From contig RECN01000175.1 in the NCBI GenBank assembly GCA_007694005.1, forward strand, positions 1 to 50,437: a stretch of 50,437 nt of DNA. Reading direction: 5' to 3'. Below the pieces are notes generated by a model that saw nothing but the letters and a program-made list of their open reading frames with translations, ran no database searches and was not told the origin of the DNA. Both the position numbers and the translations under genes were made by a program. Positions 7,878 through 16,556 of this stretch are shown piece by piece. Position 1 is the stretch's first letter, and each line of letters opens with the position of its first letter. Source of the DNA: Spirochaetaceae bacterium (GTDB lineage Bacteria > Spirochaetota > Spirochaetia > DSM-27196 > SKKC01).

Positions 7878-8690
7878 ATGCGCAGTATACTCCCGGAACA
7901 GATCGTCGCTTTCTTTGAACCGGAGAATCTTACCCGGTTCTTCTGGGCGATCGTGGTACTCGTTTTCGGATTCCTCACACTCAAGCTTATAGTTTTCTTT
8001 GTCGGTCGATGGCTCGAGAAGCGCCTGTCACCGCAATCGGCCATGATCATTCGTAAGGTCATCCTGTATACGGGCATGACGATACTGGTTGTCTCGCTTC
8101 TCGCGCAGCTGGGCACGAATCTGACCGCGTTTCTTGGTGCAGCAGGTATTGCCGGTGTAGCCGTCGGTTTTGCAGCTCAGACGAGTATCTCGAATATCAT
8201 AAGCGGTCTTTTTCTTATTTCCGAGAAAGCGTTTACAGTCGGAGATGTGATTAACATCGGATCGACCACTGGAACCATTCTGTCCATAGATCTGCTCTCG
8301 GTGAAAATCCGGACCTTCGACAACAGGTTTGTACGTCTCCCGAATGAGAACCTTATAAAGACCGAAGTCACCAACATCACGCGCTTCCCCATACGTCGCA
8401 TGGACTTTGAGTTTACCCTCGAGCGCCACGGTGACCTGGTCCGTGTCCGGGAGCTGCTTCTGGACCTCGCGCGCGAAACGGCGGTAACCCTCGACGAGCC
8501 GGAGCCGTTCTTCGTAATCAAACAGATCACCCCTCTCGGTGTTGAGGTGCTTTTTGGCGTGTGGTTTCCCAAAGACCAGTTTCTTGCCACAAAGAACGGC
8601 ATCCTCATGGGAATGCACGAAAAGTTCGCAACCGAAGGTGTTGAACTTGCACAGTATCCCTTTGTGAACGATCCCGTTCTGAAGACCTGA
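7878..8690 (+). CDS. Small-conductance mechanosensitive channel (MscS family)
   Basis: The product is 270 residues, close to the size of E. coli MscS. Three hydrophobic segments are visible: about residues 20-42, 60-77, and the pore-lining helix with its Gly/Ala pattern (TAFLGAAGIAGVAVGFAAQTSISNIISGLFL, about 83-113, written in part). The beta domain follows (FTVGDVINIG, TGTILSIDLLSVKIRTFDNRFVRLPN) and then the C-terminal alpha/beta domain. It would act as an inner-membrane emergency valve during hypo-osmotic shock. It is the third gene of the unit from the promoter at 6534 and has GAGGGACGAG just before its ATG. Osmotic release fits the trehalose genes elsewhere in the window, but no direct link is shown. 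Confidence 0.93.
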   Translation: MRSILPEQIVAFFEPENLTRFFWAIVVLVFGFLTLKLIVFFVGRWLEKRLSPQSAMIIRKVILYTGMTILVVSLLAQLGTNLTAFLGAAGIAGVAVGFAAQTSISNIISGLFLISEKAFTVGDVINIGSTTGTILSIDLLSVKIRTFDNRFVRLPNENLIKTEVTNITRFPIRRMDFEFTLERHGDLVRVRELLLDLARETAVTLDEPEPFFVIKQITPLGVEVLFGVWFPKDQFLATKNGILMGMHEKFATEGVELAQYPFVNDPVLKT

Positions 8691-8706
8691 GATGCTCCGT
8701 GTGTGC

Positions 8707-8735
8707 TTGCGGGAACACTGCATGCACACTATGCT
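8707..8735 (+). promoter_or_regulatory. Possible promoter for the GH65 gene
   Basis: TTGCGG at 8707-8712 and TATGCT at 8730-8735 are separated by 17 bases. They lie in the 77-base gap between the MscS gene and the GTG start at 8768. Match quality is moderate. Confidence 0.45.
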
Positions 8736-8767
8736 TTTCGTAACCCTGATCTGGCGCGGGAGAGACA

Positions 8768-11137
8768 GTGAGCACCGAAAAACCAGAGCACGATAATCTT
8801 CATAGCTTTCCACTCGATACCTGGCGCATTGTCGAAAACGAGTTCGACCCGAAGCAGGCGGGACCTTCGGAGACCGTTTTTGCGCTCGGAAACGGATATC
8901 TCGGGATACGAGGTACCTTCGAAGAACAGCGGTGCATGTACCGTCCGGGAACGTATCTGAACGGCTTTTACGAGTCTTCACCTATCGAGTACGGTGAGTC
9001 CGCGTACGGTTTTGCACGTAATAATCAGAGCATGCTGAACGTGGCCGACGGAACTCATATAGATCTTTACGTGAACGATGAACCTTTCGACCTGTCTACT
9101 GGTACCGTTCGTTTGTGCAAACGCGTTCTCGACCTTCGCCTCGGACGCCTCGAGCGCGAGGTCGAGTGGATCAGCCCGGCAGGTGTGCGCGTCATTCTCA
9201 GGACAGTCAGAGTCGCCTCCTTTCTGCGGGAACATCTTTCGGCCCACCGATGGACGCTCGAACTGCCCGAGCAGAATGCCTATTTACGGATAGTGTCTGC
9301 ACTCGAGCTTCTTGACCGCTCCGGTGGTGATCCGGACGACCCCCGGGTTGGGGAGGATATTTCGAAAGAGTCCCTCCTGCTAAGAAACAAGCGCGTCGGT
9401 GACGGGTACGCCGTTCAGCGCTACGTGACGAATAGAATGCGCACCGAGCTGTTCTGCCGCATGACAAACCGCCTGACGACCGATTCATTCAACACGGAGT
9501 CAGCCCGCTCGCATGGAGGGCGTGTCTGGCACGAATGGCGGGTGCAGGGTGAGGCCGGTGTCCCTATCGAGCTTGAGAAGTTTGTCGCGTATTTCCACAG
9601 TTATGACGCTGAAAACGACAATCTTGAGGGTCTGGCCGAGCGCGAAACAGAACGCGCCATTTCTTCCGGCGTCGATGCCATACTCGGCGAGCAGGAGATG
9701 TATCTCGAGGAGTTCTGGACCGGGAGTGATATCCAGGTCGATGGTGACGAGTGGGTGCAGCAAAGTCTCCGCTTTAACCTCTTCCATGTCCTGCAGTCGA
9801 CGGGCCGCAACGGACGTACCAACATCGGTGCGAAAGGCCTGACAGGTGACGGGTACGAAGGACATTATTTCTGGGACACCGAGATATATGCACTGCCGTT
9901 TTACACGTATACGACCCCCTTTATTGCACGGCGGCTGCTTACCTTCCGCTACAATATTCTGGACAAGGCCCGCGACCGCGCTGCTGAACTGAAACATCCC
10001 GGAGCCTTGTATCCATGGCGCACGATCAACGGTGAAGAGGCGAGCGCCTACTATCCTGCAGGCACTGCGCAGTACCACATTAATGCCGACATAATGTACG
10101 CGATTCGGCAGTACGTCCGGGCGAGTGGAGACGAGGTCTTTCTGAAGCGCTATGGAGCGGAAATGCTGTTCGAGACAGCCCGATTCTATTACGATCTGGG
10201 AGACTACGTGGATGGACGCGGGTTCTGTGTGAACCTTGTCACCGGCCCTAACGAGTACACCGCGCTTGTCAACAATAATCTGTTCACAAATCTCATGGTA
10301 CAGGATCATCTTCGCTACGCTGTTGAAGTAGGCGAACTGCTTTGCCGGGATTTTCCGGACGACTGGAGCAGACTCGCCGAAACGACCGGAATCTCTGAAA
10401 GGGAGCTTGCCGACTGGAAGACTGCCGCGGACGCGGTGTTTATTGCACGTGACGAGCAGACAGGCCTGTATCCGCAGGATGATACGTTTTTCCAGAAGGC
10501 CGTATGGGACTTTCCAGGGACTCCCCCGAGTCATTACCCGCTCCTGCTGCATTATCATCCACTTTCCATCTACCGATATCAGGTCTGTAAACAGCCGGAC
10601 GTTGTACTCGCGCTGCTCTTACAGGGCGATCAGTTCACCCGCGAAGAAAAGAGGCGGAACTTCGACTACTACGATGCGCTGAACACCGGTGACAGTTCGC
10701 TGAGCTCGTGCATACAGTGCGTCATTGCCTCGGAGCTCGGATACGTCGAGCGCGCCTACGAGTATTTCATGAAAACCGCTCGAATGGATCTGGATGATAT
10801 AAACGGGAACGTTCGGGACGGGATACATTTCGCGAATATGGCCGGCTGCTGGCTCAGTCTGGTCTTTGGATTCGGAGGATTGCGGGACTGGAAGGGCCGA
10901 ATGCGCTTCAGCCCCCGTCTGCCGCGGAAGTGGTCCCGGGTAGGATTCCGCATCCGGATCGGTGACGTATTGCTGGAAGTACAGGTTACACGCGATCAGG
11001 TGTGCTACCGCGTCATCGAAGGGACGAGCATCGTCATTTACCATGAGTCTGAAGAACTTCACGTGTCGGGCGATACCGAAACTACCCGGCCGCTTCCGGA
11101 TATTCGTCCGGACTGGGAACGCGAAGTCAGAGCCTGA
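8768..11137 (+). CDS. Glycoside hydrolase family 65 disaccharide phosphorylase (maltose/trehalose/kojibiose type)
   Basis: The product is 789 residues, the usual length for bacterial GH65 phosphorylases. The N-terminal domain has the family opening WRIVENEFDP...ETVFALGNGYLGIRG. The (alpha/alpha)6 barrel contains KGLTGDGYEGHYFWDTEIY and TGPNEYTALVNNN, where E496 is the expected general acid. Later come HYHPLSIYRYQVCKQPDVVLAL and DINGNVRDGIHFANMAGCW. The enzyme would split an alpha-glucosyl disaccharide with phosphate to give beta-glucose 1-phosphate and glucose, in the cytoplasm. Which disaccharide cannot be read from motifs. No beta-phosphoglucomutase gene is adjacent. The start is a GTG with GGGAGA just upstream; no better ATG fits the conserved N-terminus. 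Confidence 0.9.
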   Translation: MSTEKPEHDNLHSFPLDTWRIVENEFDPKQAGPSETVFALGNGYLGIRGTFEEQRCMYRPGTYLNGFYESSPIEYGESAYGFARNNQSMLNVADGTHIDLYVNDEPFDLSTGTVRLCKRVLDLRLGRLEREVEWISPAGVRVILRTVRVASFLREHLSAHRWTLELPEQNAYLRIVSALELLDRSGGDPDDPRVGEDISKESLLLRNKRVGDGYAVQRYVTNRMRTELFCRMTNRLTTDSFNTESARSHGGRVWHEWRVQGEAGVPIELEKFVAYFHSYDAENDNLEGLAERETERAISSGVDAILGEQEMYLEEFWTGSDIQVDGDEWVQQSLRFNLFHVLQSTGRNGRTNIGAKGLTGDGYEGHYFWDTEIYALPFYTYTTPFIARRLLTFRYNILDKARDRAAELKHPGALYPWRTINGEEASAYYPAGTAQYHINADIMYAIRQYVRASGDEVFLKRYGAEMLFETARFYYDLGDYVDGRGFCVNLVTGPNEYTALVNNNLFTNLMVQDHLRYAVEVGELLCRDFPDDWSRLAETTGISERELADWKTAADAVFIARDEQTGLYPQDDTFFQKAVWDFPGTPPSHYPLLLHYHPLSIYRYQVCKQPDVVLALLLQGDQFTREEKRRNFDYYDALNTGDSSLSSCIQCVIASELGYVERAYEYFMKTARMDLDDINGNVRDGIHFANMAGCWLSLVFGFGGLRDWKGRMRFSPRLPRKWSRVGFRIRIGDVLLEVQVTRDQVCYRVIEGTSIVIYHESEELHVSGDTETTRPLPDIRPDWEREVRA

Positions 11138-11215
11138 CCGTAGATCCTCGCATAAAGCTGGTTAATTACCGCTGATTCATCAATCAGAATGAGTTTCCTG
11201 TGTGTATAGAACGGT

Positions 11216-12526
11216 GTGAATGGTATCACCCGCAGACACGCGCTCATAATCGTTTTCGCATTCCTGTGTACCGTCCTGACCGCGGCCACGCCGTCCGACG
11301 AGGGCGCCGCGGCCCGGCTGTCGCTGACATTGCGGACAGACGCGCCGCACCGCCAGGATCGTCGCGTCGTATACACGGATGACCGCCTGAGAATACTCTA
11401 CACCGACACGGTTCGCGACGGTATCCTTCAGAACTACACGGCAGGATTTGCCGTACCGGTGCTTCACGCGGGACCGCTTCAATACAGCGGTCTCGATCGT
11501 GATCTTCACACCGCACCACCGCTGTCGATGTCGCTTGATTCGCTGTTCGGAGCGGGGGGCGTAGCGCTCAATACCGATCCTCCGCAAAACGGTCCCCGGG
11601 GAATGGTCGGCAGCAGCGCCGGCACGGAGTTTTCGGTTCTGAGACTTGACAGTGAATGGACCCGGGTTGCGGTTGCGCTGCACATTCCTGTAGAGCCCTC
11701 TACCGAAACGGACCTGCGCATCGTTTTTATGCGAACGCAGCTTGAAGCCGTTGAGACTCCGACATCCTGGCGCTTACCCGAAACGTACCGGGAAGATCGT
11801 CGGTTGCATCATCTCGGCGTCGAGTTCCGGCATGCTGCGCTTCGATACCGGTTGATTGTCCCATACGGTGACTCCGTCAGGCCGGCAGTGCGAATGCAGA
11901 TGGGGTTCCGCAGGACGGGCAGGTCGTGGGACGCGGGCTTCGGCGGACTTCTGCAGACACCGGGCTATACCGACGCGCAGGGCAGGCGACCGAACGAAGA
12001 AGCCTCGGGGCTCGTTCAGCTCGGGGTCGGCATTGTACCTGCCGTCCGCCTGTCGTTCACCGGTCTGGCAGCCCTCTTGCACGCCGACGATCTTCCCCGA
12101 GCGTATCGGGAGACGGATACGCGGGGGAGTGTCCGCCTGAGCATTGATCGCGGACCGCTTGATATACGCATTTCCGCCGACCTCAGGCGTCGGACCGACC
12201 ATTACGCAAATGCCAGGCTCGATACGACCCTCGGCGCGAGGCTGCGATATTCCCTTAAGCAGCTACAGGTGGAGGGTTCGGCGGAGCGGACCGACAGCCA
12301 TGTAGATGCTGATGCTCGTCTTGAATACGCACTCGCGTCGCTACGTCTGAGCACGCAGGCTTCCTGGCGTTTCGAGGCGGAAGCCGTGTCGGTAAGGACA
12401 CGGCACGCGTTGGAGCACAGACGCGGCTATAGCGTTCTTCGCGTAGAGGCGCATATGGATGGTGATGATCAGCTCCCGATCGTGCTCAGGTGGACGTATG
12501 CGGGTCCTCTGCCCAGTCGCCAATAA
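11216..12526 (+). CDS. Predicted outer-membrane beta-barrel protein
   Basis: The product is 436 residues. It starts at a GTG and has a signal peptide (ITRRHALIIVFAFLCTVLTAA). The mature part has many short alternating polar/hydrophobic strands, Arg/Asp-rich turns and repeated patterns such as VRLSIDRGPLDIRISADLRRR, VSVRTRHAL and VLRVEAH near the C-terminus, typical of a transmembrane beta-barrel. I do not recognise a family. The last 41 bases overlap the 3' end of murB on the other strand. No strong ribosome binding site is visible for the GTG, and no alternative start gives a signal peptide. Confidence 0.7.
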   Translation: MNGITRRHALIIVFAFLCTVLTAATPSDEGAAARLSLTLRTDAPHRQDRRVVYTDDRLRILYTDTVRDGILQNYTAGFAVPVLHAGPLQYSGLDRDLHTAPPLSMSLDSLFGAGGVALNTDPPQNGPRGMVGSSAGTEFSVLRLDSEWTRVAVALHIPVEPSTETDLRIVFMRTQLEAVETPTSWRLPETYREDRRLHHLGVEFRHAALRYRLIVPYGDSVRPAVRMQMGFRRTGRSWDAGFGGLLQTPGYTDAQGRRPNEEASGLVQLGVGIVPAVRLSFTGLAALLHADDLPRAYRETDTRGSVRLSIDRGPLDIRISADLRRRTDHYANARLDTTLGARLRYSLKQLQVEGSAERTDSHVDADARLEYALASLRLSTQASWRFEAEAVSVRTRHALEHRRGYSVLRVEAHMDGDDQLPIVLRWTYAGPLPSRQ

Positions 12527-13400
12527 AAAGGATCTCAGGATCGAGCTCCCATCCCCGTTCGGTGTGCACGAGGTCGCGCAGCCTGTGTGTGAGCGTGCGT
12601 ATGTCTGACGCGGTTGCGTCGCCGGTGTTGACGATGATGTTGGCGTGGAGGTCCGACACCTTAGCCCCCCCACACGTCATTCCGCGTACGCCGAGCTCAT
12701 CGAGAATCTTGCCGCTCGGTGCGCCGAAGCGGCGGTCGTTCTTGAACACGCTTCCTGCACAGGGCAACATGAAATGACCCTTTGCACAGCGGTCCTCGTA
12801 GTATTCCTGCATGCGCTTCGTGAGTTCGTCAGCGTTGCCGTATCGCAAGGTGAACACGGCATCGACGATGGTCCAGTCATGGAGCTGGAAGGGGCTGAGC
12901 TTATAGTCAAACTCTTCGTGTGCCGCGGTGAGCGTGCACAGTTCGGAGGCCTCATTCAGGTAGTTTACCGAATCCAGAACCTCGTCGATGCTTGACCCGT
13001 AACAACGTGCATTCATCCAGACCGCCCCGCCGCAGGTGCCGGGCATTGAGTACAGGAACTCGAGTCCTTCCAGTCCCTGTCGGGCGGTTTCGGCTGCCGC
13101 GTCGCTGATCATGGCGCCTGCTTCAACCCGTACGGTGTTATCGGATATGCTGATGCGTGAGAGGCCGGTGGTATCGATTACGGCACCGCGTACGCCCCGG
13201 TCGGAAACGACGACATTGGCTCCGCCTCCGAGTATGAGGACGGGTATCTGTTCGCTGCGCAAAAGGGCAATGGTACGCTGTAATCCCGGAATGTCTGTCG
13301 GGCGAATGTACAGGTCAGCCGGTCCACCGACGCGAAAGGTCGTGTGCTGCTTCAGGGGCTCGTCCCGGCGTACCGTTCCGGGAATATTGATTTGGCTCAT
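12486..13400 (-). CDS. murB: UDP-N-acetylenolpyruvoylglucosamine reductase MurB
   Basis: The product is about 304 residues. It is the FAD-dependent enzyme that reduces UDP-GlcNAc-enolpyruvate to UDP-MurNAc in peptidoglycan synthesis. Visible motifs are TTFRVGGPADLYI, the FAD-binding LGGGANVVVSDRG, YSMPGTCGGAVWMNARCYG, and CAGSVFKND carrying the catalytic Ser. The C-terminal part (SDLHANIIVNTG, ASDIRTL) is also typical. An in-frame frame reaches back to 13466, but ATG 13400 is preferred: it precedes the conserved part closely, and a promoter-like pair lies just upstream at 13429-13457, inside the longer frame. The gene is divergent from cysS, and its 3' end overlaps the outer-membrane protein gene by 41 bases. 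Confidence 0.93.
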   Translation of the reverse strand: MSQINIPGTVRRDEPLKQHTTFRVGGPADLYIRPTDIPGLQRTIALLRSEQIPVLILGGGANVVVSDRGVRGAVIDTTGLSRISISDNTVRVEAGAMISDAAAETARQGLEGLEFLYSMPGTCGGAVWMNARCYGSSIDEVLDSVNYLNEASELCTLTAAHEEFDYKLSPFQLHDWTIVDAVFTLRYGNADELTKRMQEYYEDRCAKGHFMLPCAGSVFKNDRRFGAPSGKILDELGVRGMTCGGAKVSDLHANIIVNTGDATASDIRTLTHRLRDLVHTERGWELDPEILFIGDWAEDPHTST

Positions 13401-13428
13401 GATTTCGTGTAGCCTCGTCACACCACGC

Positions 13429-13457
13429 ATCATAAAGGAAGCACGCACTCCAGTCCA
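13429..13457 (-). promoter_or_regulatory. Possible murB promoter
   Basis: Read on the minus strand, TGGACT (13457-13452) and TATGAT (13434-13429) are 17 bases apart, placing transcription start shortly before the ATG at 13400. It lies in the short space between the divergent murB and cysS genes. Confidence 0.5.
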
Positions 13458-13477
13458 CGAGCGCATCGGTAGTATCT

Positions 13478-14917
13478 ATGAGTCTCAAACTGCACAACAC
13501 ACTGGGTCGCGAATTACAGGCCTTCGAGCCGATAGACCCTGACTCCGTGAGACTGTATTCCTGTGGCCCGACTGTCTACAATTATGCACACATCGGGAAT
13601 CTGCGTGCCTACGTCTTTGTGGATGTGTTGCGGCGAACGCTCGAGTACTTTGATTACGGTGTGCAACACGTCATGAACATCACCGACGTCGGTCATCTGA
13701 GCGACGACGGTGATCACGGCGAGGACAAGCTCGTGCGGCGCTCGCGCGAAAGCGGCAACAGTGTATGGGATATCGCGGCGTACTACACCGAAGCCTTTTT
13801 CCGGCATACCGCACAGCTGAACATACAGAGCCCTCATCAGGCGCCTCGCGCAACCGATCACATCCCCGAGATGATTTCGCTCATACAGAGGCTTGAAGAG
13901 AAGGGCTACACCTACACGGCAGGAGGAAACGTTTACTACGATATATCGCGTTTCCCCCGATACGGAGCACTCGCCGGTCTCGATCTGTCCGCGCTGAAAG
14001 CCGGTGCGCGGGTCGACGTCGACTCTAACAAGCGTAATCCCGGAGATTTCGTTCTCTGGTTCACCAGAAGCAAGTTCGAGAAACAGGCAATGGTGTGGGA
14101 TTCGCCCTGGGGTCGCGGCTATCCCGGGTGGCACATCGAGTGCAGTGCCATGAGCATGAAGTATCTCGGTGAGCAGCTGGACATACACTGCGGTGGAGTC
14201 GACCATATACCCGTTCACCACACCAACGAGATCGCCCAGGCCGAAGCGGTGACCGGAAAGCAGTATGTGAAGTACTGGCTGCACAACGAGTTTCTCGTCA
14301 TGGACCGCGGGAAAATGTCCAAGAGTGAAGGCGGTTTTCTGACCCTCGACACGCTGACCGAACGCGGCTACGAGGCACTCGATTACCGCTATTTCTGTCT
14401 CCTCGCCCACTATCGAAGCGAGCTGCGCTTTTCCTTTGATGCGCTGGATGCAGCGCGTTCGGCCCGCCGCAGGATCGTAGCCCGTATCAGGACCCGGATG
14501 TCCGAAGCCGGGCCCGATTTCGCCCCCGGCGACTCGAAAAAGGCACCAGTTTCCGACACATCACCGGCTCAGACGTATCTTGCGGCCTTCGCCTTCGATC
14601 TCGAAGATGATCTGAATACACCCCGTGCCGTTTCGCAACTGTGGGGGCTGTTGAAAGATGATGATGTTCCTGCTGCCGACGCACTCGCTGCCGCTCTGCG
14701 TATGGACGAGGTGCTCGGCATCGGTCTGGCTTCAGTGCAGCAGGAAGGAAACGCGAGTATTCCCGCGGAGGTGCTGTCGCTCGTTCAGGAGAGGCAGACA
14801 GCCCGCACGGAGCGTGATTTTGCCAGAGCGGATCAGATTCGTGATACGGTACGTGAAATGGGGTATGTGATCGTGGATAATGCCGATGGCCCCGAGGTCA
14901 AACGGCATGATGCCTGA
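13478..14917 (+). CDS. cysS: Cysteinyl-tRNA synthetase
   Basis: The product is 479 residues, the usual size for this class I synthetase. The Rossmann fold carries the HIGH-type motif (YNYAHIGNLRA, about residues 34-44) after the zinc-ligand segment SCGPTVYN. Also present are WHIECSAMSMKYLG, DIHCGGVDHIPVHHTNE and the KMSKS loop (GKMSKSEGGFLTL). The C-terminal helical domain ends with DFARADQIRDTVREMGYVIVDN. It charges tRNA-Cys in the cytoplasm. ATG 13478 fits the family N-terminus (MSLKLHNTLGRELQAFEP); the ribosome binding site is weak. It is followed by an A-rich stretch but no hairpin terminator. Confidence 0.97.
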   Translation: MSLKLHNTLGRELQAFEPIDPDSVRLYSCGPTVYNYAHIGNLRAYVFVDVLRRTLEYFDYGVQHVMNITDVGHLSDDGDHGEDKLVRRSRESGNSVWDIAAYYTEAFFRHTAQLNIQSPHQAPRATDHIPEMISLIQRLEEKGYTYTAGGNVYYDISRFPRYGALAGLDLSALKAGARVDVDSNKRNPGDFVLWFTRSKFEKQAMVWDSPWGRGYPGWHIECSAMSMKYLGEQLDIHCGGVDHIPVHHTNEIAQAEAVTGKQYVKYWLHNEFLVMDRGKMSKSEGGFLTLDTLTERGYEALDYRYFCLLAHYRSELRFSFDALDAARSARRRIVARIRTRMSEAGPDFAPGDSKKAPVSDTSPAQTYLAAFAFDLEDDLNTPRAVSQLWGLLKDDDVPAADALAAALRMDEVLGIGLASVQQEGNASIPAEVLSLVQERQTARTERDFARADQIRDTVREMGYVIVDNADGPEVKRHDA

Positions 14918-14977
14918 AAAAAAAGGACCAAATCAACCCGCGTGGTGTAACCTGCAGAACAGTGAGTTGTTAGCATT

Positions 14978-15508
14978 ATGAAGTCGGAGAATAGGGAGCG
15001 CGAAGAAGCGTTTCAGCACGTGTATGAAGACACCTTTCCTATTCTCGTCCGGGTTGTGTATCGTATTACCGGTAATATGGATGCTGCCGAAGAGATCTGT
15101 CAGGAGGCATTCATACGGTATTATCAGCGGATGGATTCCATCCCCGACGCCCAGCAGGGCAAGTATTGGCTGATACGGGTGAGTAAGAATCTGGCCTTGA
15201 ATCACGAGAAGCGCAAAGGTAGAGAACGCCGTGCGTACGAGCGCGCGTTCCATGAACCCTCACAACACATGAAGTCCGGCGAAGATCAGGTACTTCGTGG
15301 TGAGTCCGTAGACACGGTGCAGCATGCGCTTGATACCATCCCCGAAAAACTACGGACAGTCCTTATACTGAAAGAGTATGGTGATCTCAGCTATAAGGAG
15401 ATCGGTCGAGTGCTTGGAATCAGCGAGGGAAACGTAAAAATCCGGGTTTTCCGAGCGCGGGAAAAGCTCATGAACAATCTCAAAGCGGGAGACGTGTATG
15501 TGCCCTGA
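14978..15508 (+). CDS. ECF-type RNA polymerase sigma factor
   Basis: The product is 176 residues with the two-domain ECF layout. Region 2 is at about 10-75 (FQHVYEDTFPILVRVVYRITGN, AEEICQEAFIRYYQR, YWLIRVSKNLALNHEKRK). Region 4 is at about 110-165 (DTIPEKLRTVLILKEYGDLSYKEIGRVLGISEGNVKIRVFRAREKL, quoted here as a span), with a helix-turn-helix at LSYKEIGRVLGISEGNVKIR. It heads a four-gene unit: its last 11 bases overlap the putative anti-sigma gene, which in turn overlaps the next gene by an ATGA. The neighbours are membrane or exported proteins, so it probably responds to an envelope signal. Its own promoter was not identified with confidence. Confidence 0.93.
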   Translation: MKSENREREEAFQHVYEDTFPILVRVVYRITGNMDAAEEICQEAFIRYYQRMDSIPDAQQGKYWLIRVSKNLALNHEKRKGRERRAYERAFHEPSQHMKSGEDQVLRGESVDTVQHALDTIPEKLRTVLILKEYGDLSYKEIGRVLGISEGNVKIRVFRAREKLMNNLKAGDVYVP

Positions 15509-16052
15509 CGATCAATTGCTGTCGGCTCATTTCGATCATGAGGTTCCGTCCCCCTGGAAGGAACAACTCGATCGCATTATCGATTCCGATATTGTCTGCA
15601 GACAGAAATTTGATCGAATTGCGGCCGTGCATACTGCCCTGCACGCGGGTGCAGAACCGGACTTCGACGCAGCTAAAGACAGAATCTGGGACAGTATTCA
15701 GTCTCGAACCGCCTACGTACAGCCGCATCAACGCTTTCGAACCGTCTCGATTTCACTTCCGCTTGCCGCTGCGGCCGCTATGGCCATACTTGCCGTCGGA
15801 GTACTGGCAAGCTACATGCTGCTGCGAACGCCGGGGAATGCCGCCACAGCAGGCGTTTTCGAGTCTGGTGTGACGATACGCGTGGACGACGTCGAGCAGT
15901 TACTCAGAATCATCAACTCCGGTGACCCCGTACGACAGGTGCAGATCGATCTGCCCGAGCAGAGTCGTTTTCAGTTTTCCGGTGAACCACGCCTGATCCG
16001 CGCTGTCGATCAGGGGGGTGAGCGACCCTTTGGAGAAACTGAACAGCCATGA
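15498..16052 (+). CDS. Putative membrane anti-sigma factor
   Basis: The product is 184 residues. It begins MCPDDQLLSAHFDHEVPSPW, like the start of many anti-sigma factors, then has a helical cytoplasmic region, one membrane segment at about 77-100 (ISLPLAAAAAMAILAVGVLA) and an extracytoplasmic tail of about 80 residues. The zinc-binding HxxxCxxC signature is not present; the matching segment reads RIIDSDIVCRQKF with a single Cys. The gene begins inside the sigma factor gene (ATG 15498, 11-base overlap), which is the classic arrangement of a sigma/anti-sigma pair. The role is inferred mainly from this position and the single-span topology. Confidence 0.7.
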   Translation: MCPDDQLLSAHFDHEVPSPWKEQLDRIIDSDIVCRQKFDRIAAVHTALHAGAEPDFDAAKDRIWDSIQSRTAYVQPHQRFRTVSISLPLAAAAAMAILAVGVLASYMLLRTPGNAATAGVFESGVTIRVDDVEQLLRIINSGDPVRQVQIDLPEQSRFQFSGEPRLIRAVDQGGERPFGETEQP

Positions 16053-16540
16053 GGTCACCGTTGATACGAAAAGTGACTATCGTCGCATCTCTCGTTCTCC
16101 TCGGTGTCGCGAACCTGCACGCCATAGATATCGAAGACGCAATCGAACTGCTCCAGGACCGTGCGCTCGTGGTACGCATTATTGCCCGGGTAACCGAACA
16201 AGGTCGCGAGACGGTGTGGAACATGGAGCTGACCGAGATTACGATTTCCGGGCGCGCCGTTCAGATACAGCTCGAGGGTGGTGGTATGACCGCGAGGGCC
16301 CAGTTCACGCCCTATGCGTCAGACCAGTCGATCACACTCGTCGCACAGGGACAGACCTGGGTTACCAGTGAGGATTCAAGTGAAGTGACCTATCGCTCCG
16401 CATTCGAGAGTCTCCCCGTTACCTTTGGCGAGCCGGTGATCTTCTTTCCCCTCGGGGAGCAGAGACCCGGTCACTCCGATGCCCTGAATATCGAACTCGA
16501 AGTACGGATTGAGGCATTTCAACAGACCAGCCTAAACTGA
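16049..16540 (+). CDS. Small exported protein of the ECF sigma operon, function unknown
   Basis: The product is 163 residues. A signal peptide is evident (basic start, hydrophobic VTIVASLVLLGVANLHA, cleavage near residue 25). The mature part is rich in beta-type alternation (LVVRIIARVTEQG, MELTEITISGRAVQIQLEGG, QFTPYASDQSITLVAQGQTW). It has no Cys and no recognised catalytic motif. The ATG overlaps the anti-sigma stop (ATGA), so translation is coupled. Its place in a sigma/anti-sigma operon suggests an envelope-stress or regulatory partner, but that is inference. Confidence 0.7.
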   Translation: MRSPLIRKVTIVASLVLLGVANLHAIDIEDAIELLQDRALVVRIIARVTEQGRETVWNMELTEITISGRAVQIQLEGGGMTARAQFTPYASDQSITLVAQGQTWVTSEDSSEVTYRSAFESLPVTFGEPVIFFPLGEQRPGHSDALNIELEVRIEAFQQTSLN

Positions 16541-16556
16541 TATTCTTACCCGCATC

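Noticed and set aside
14918-14977. ECF-type autoregulatory promoter (a GTAACC and GTTA pair) before the sigma factor gene
   Set aside because: The elements are short and the resulting start would almost touch the ATG. Without a second site of the same type in the window the match is not convincing.
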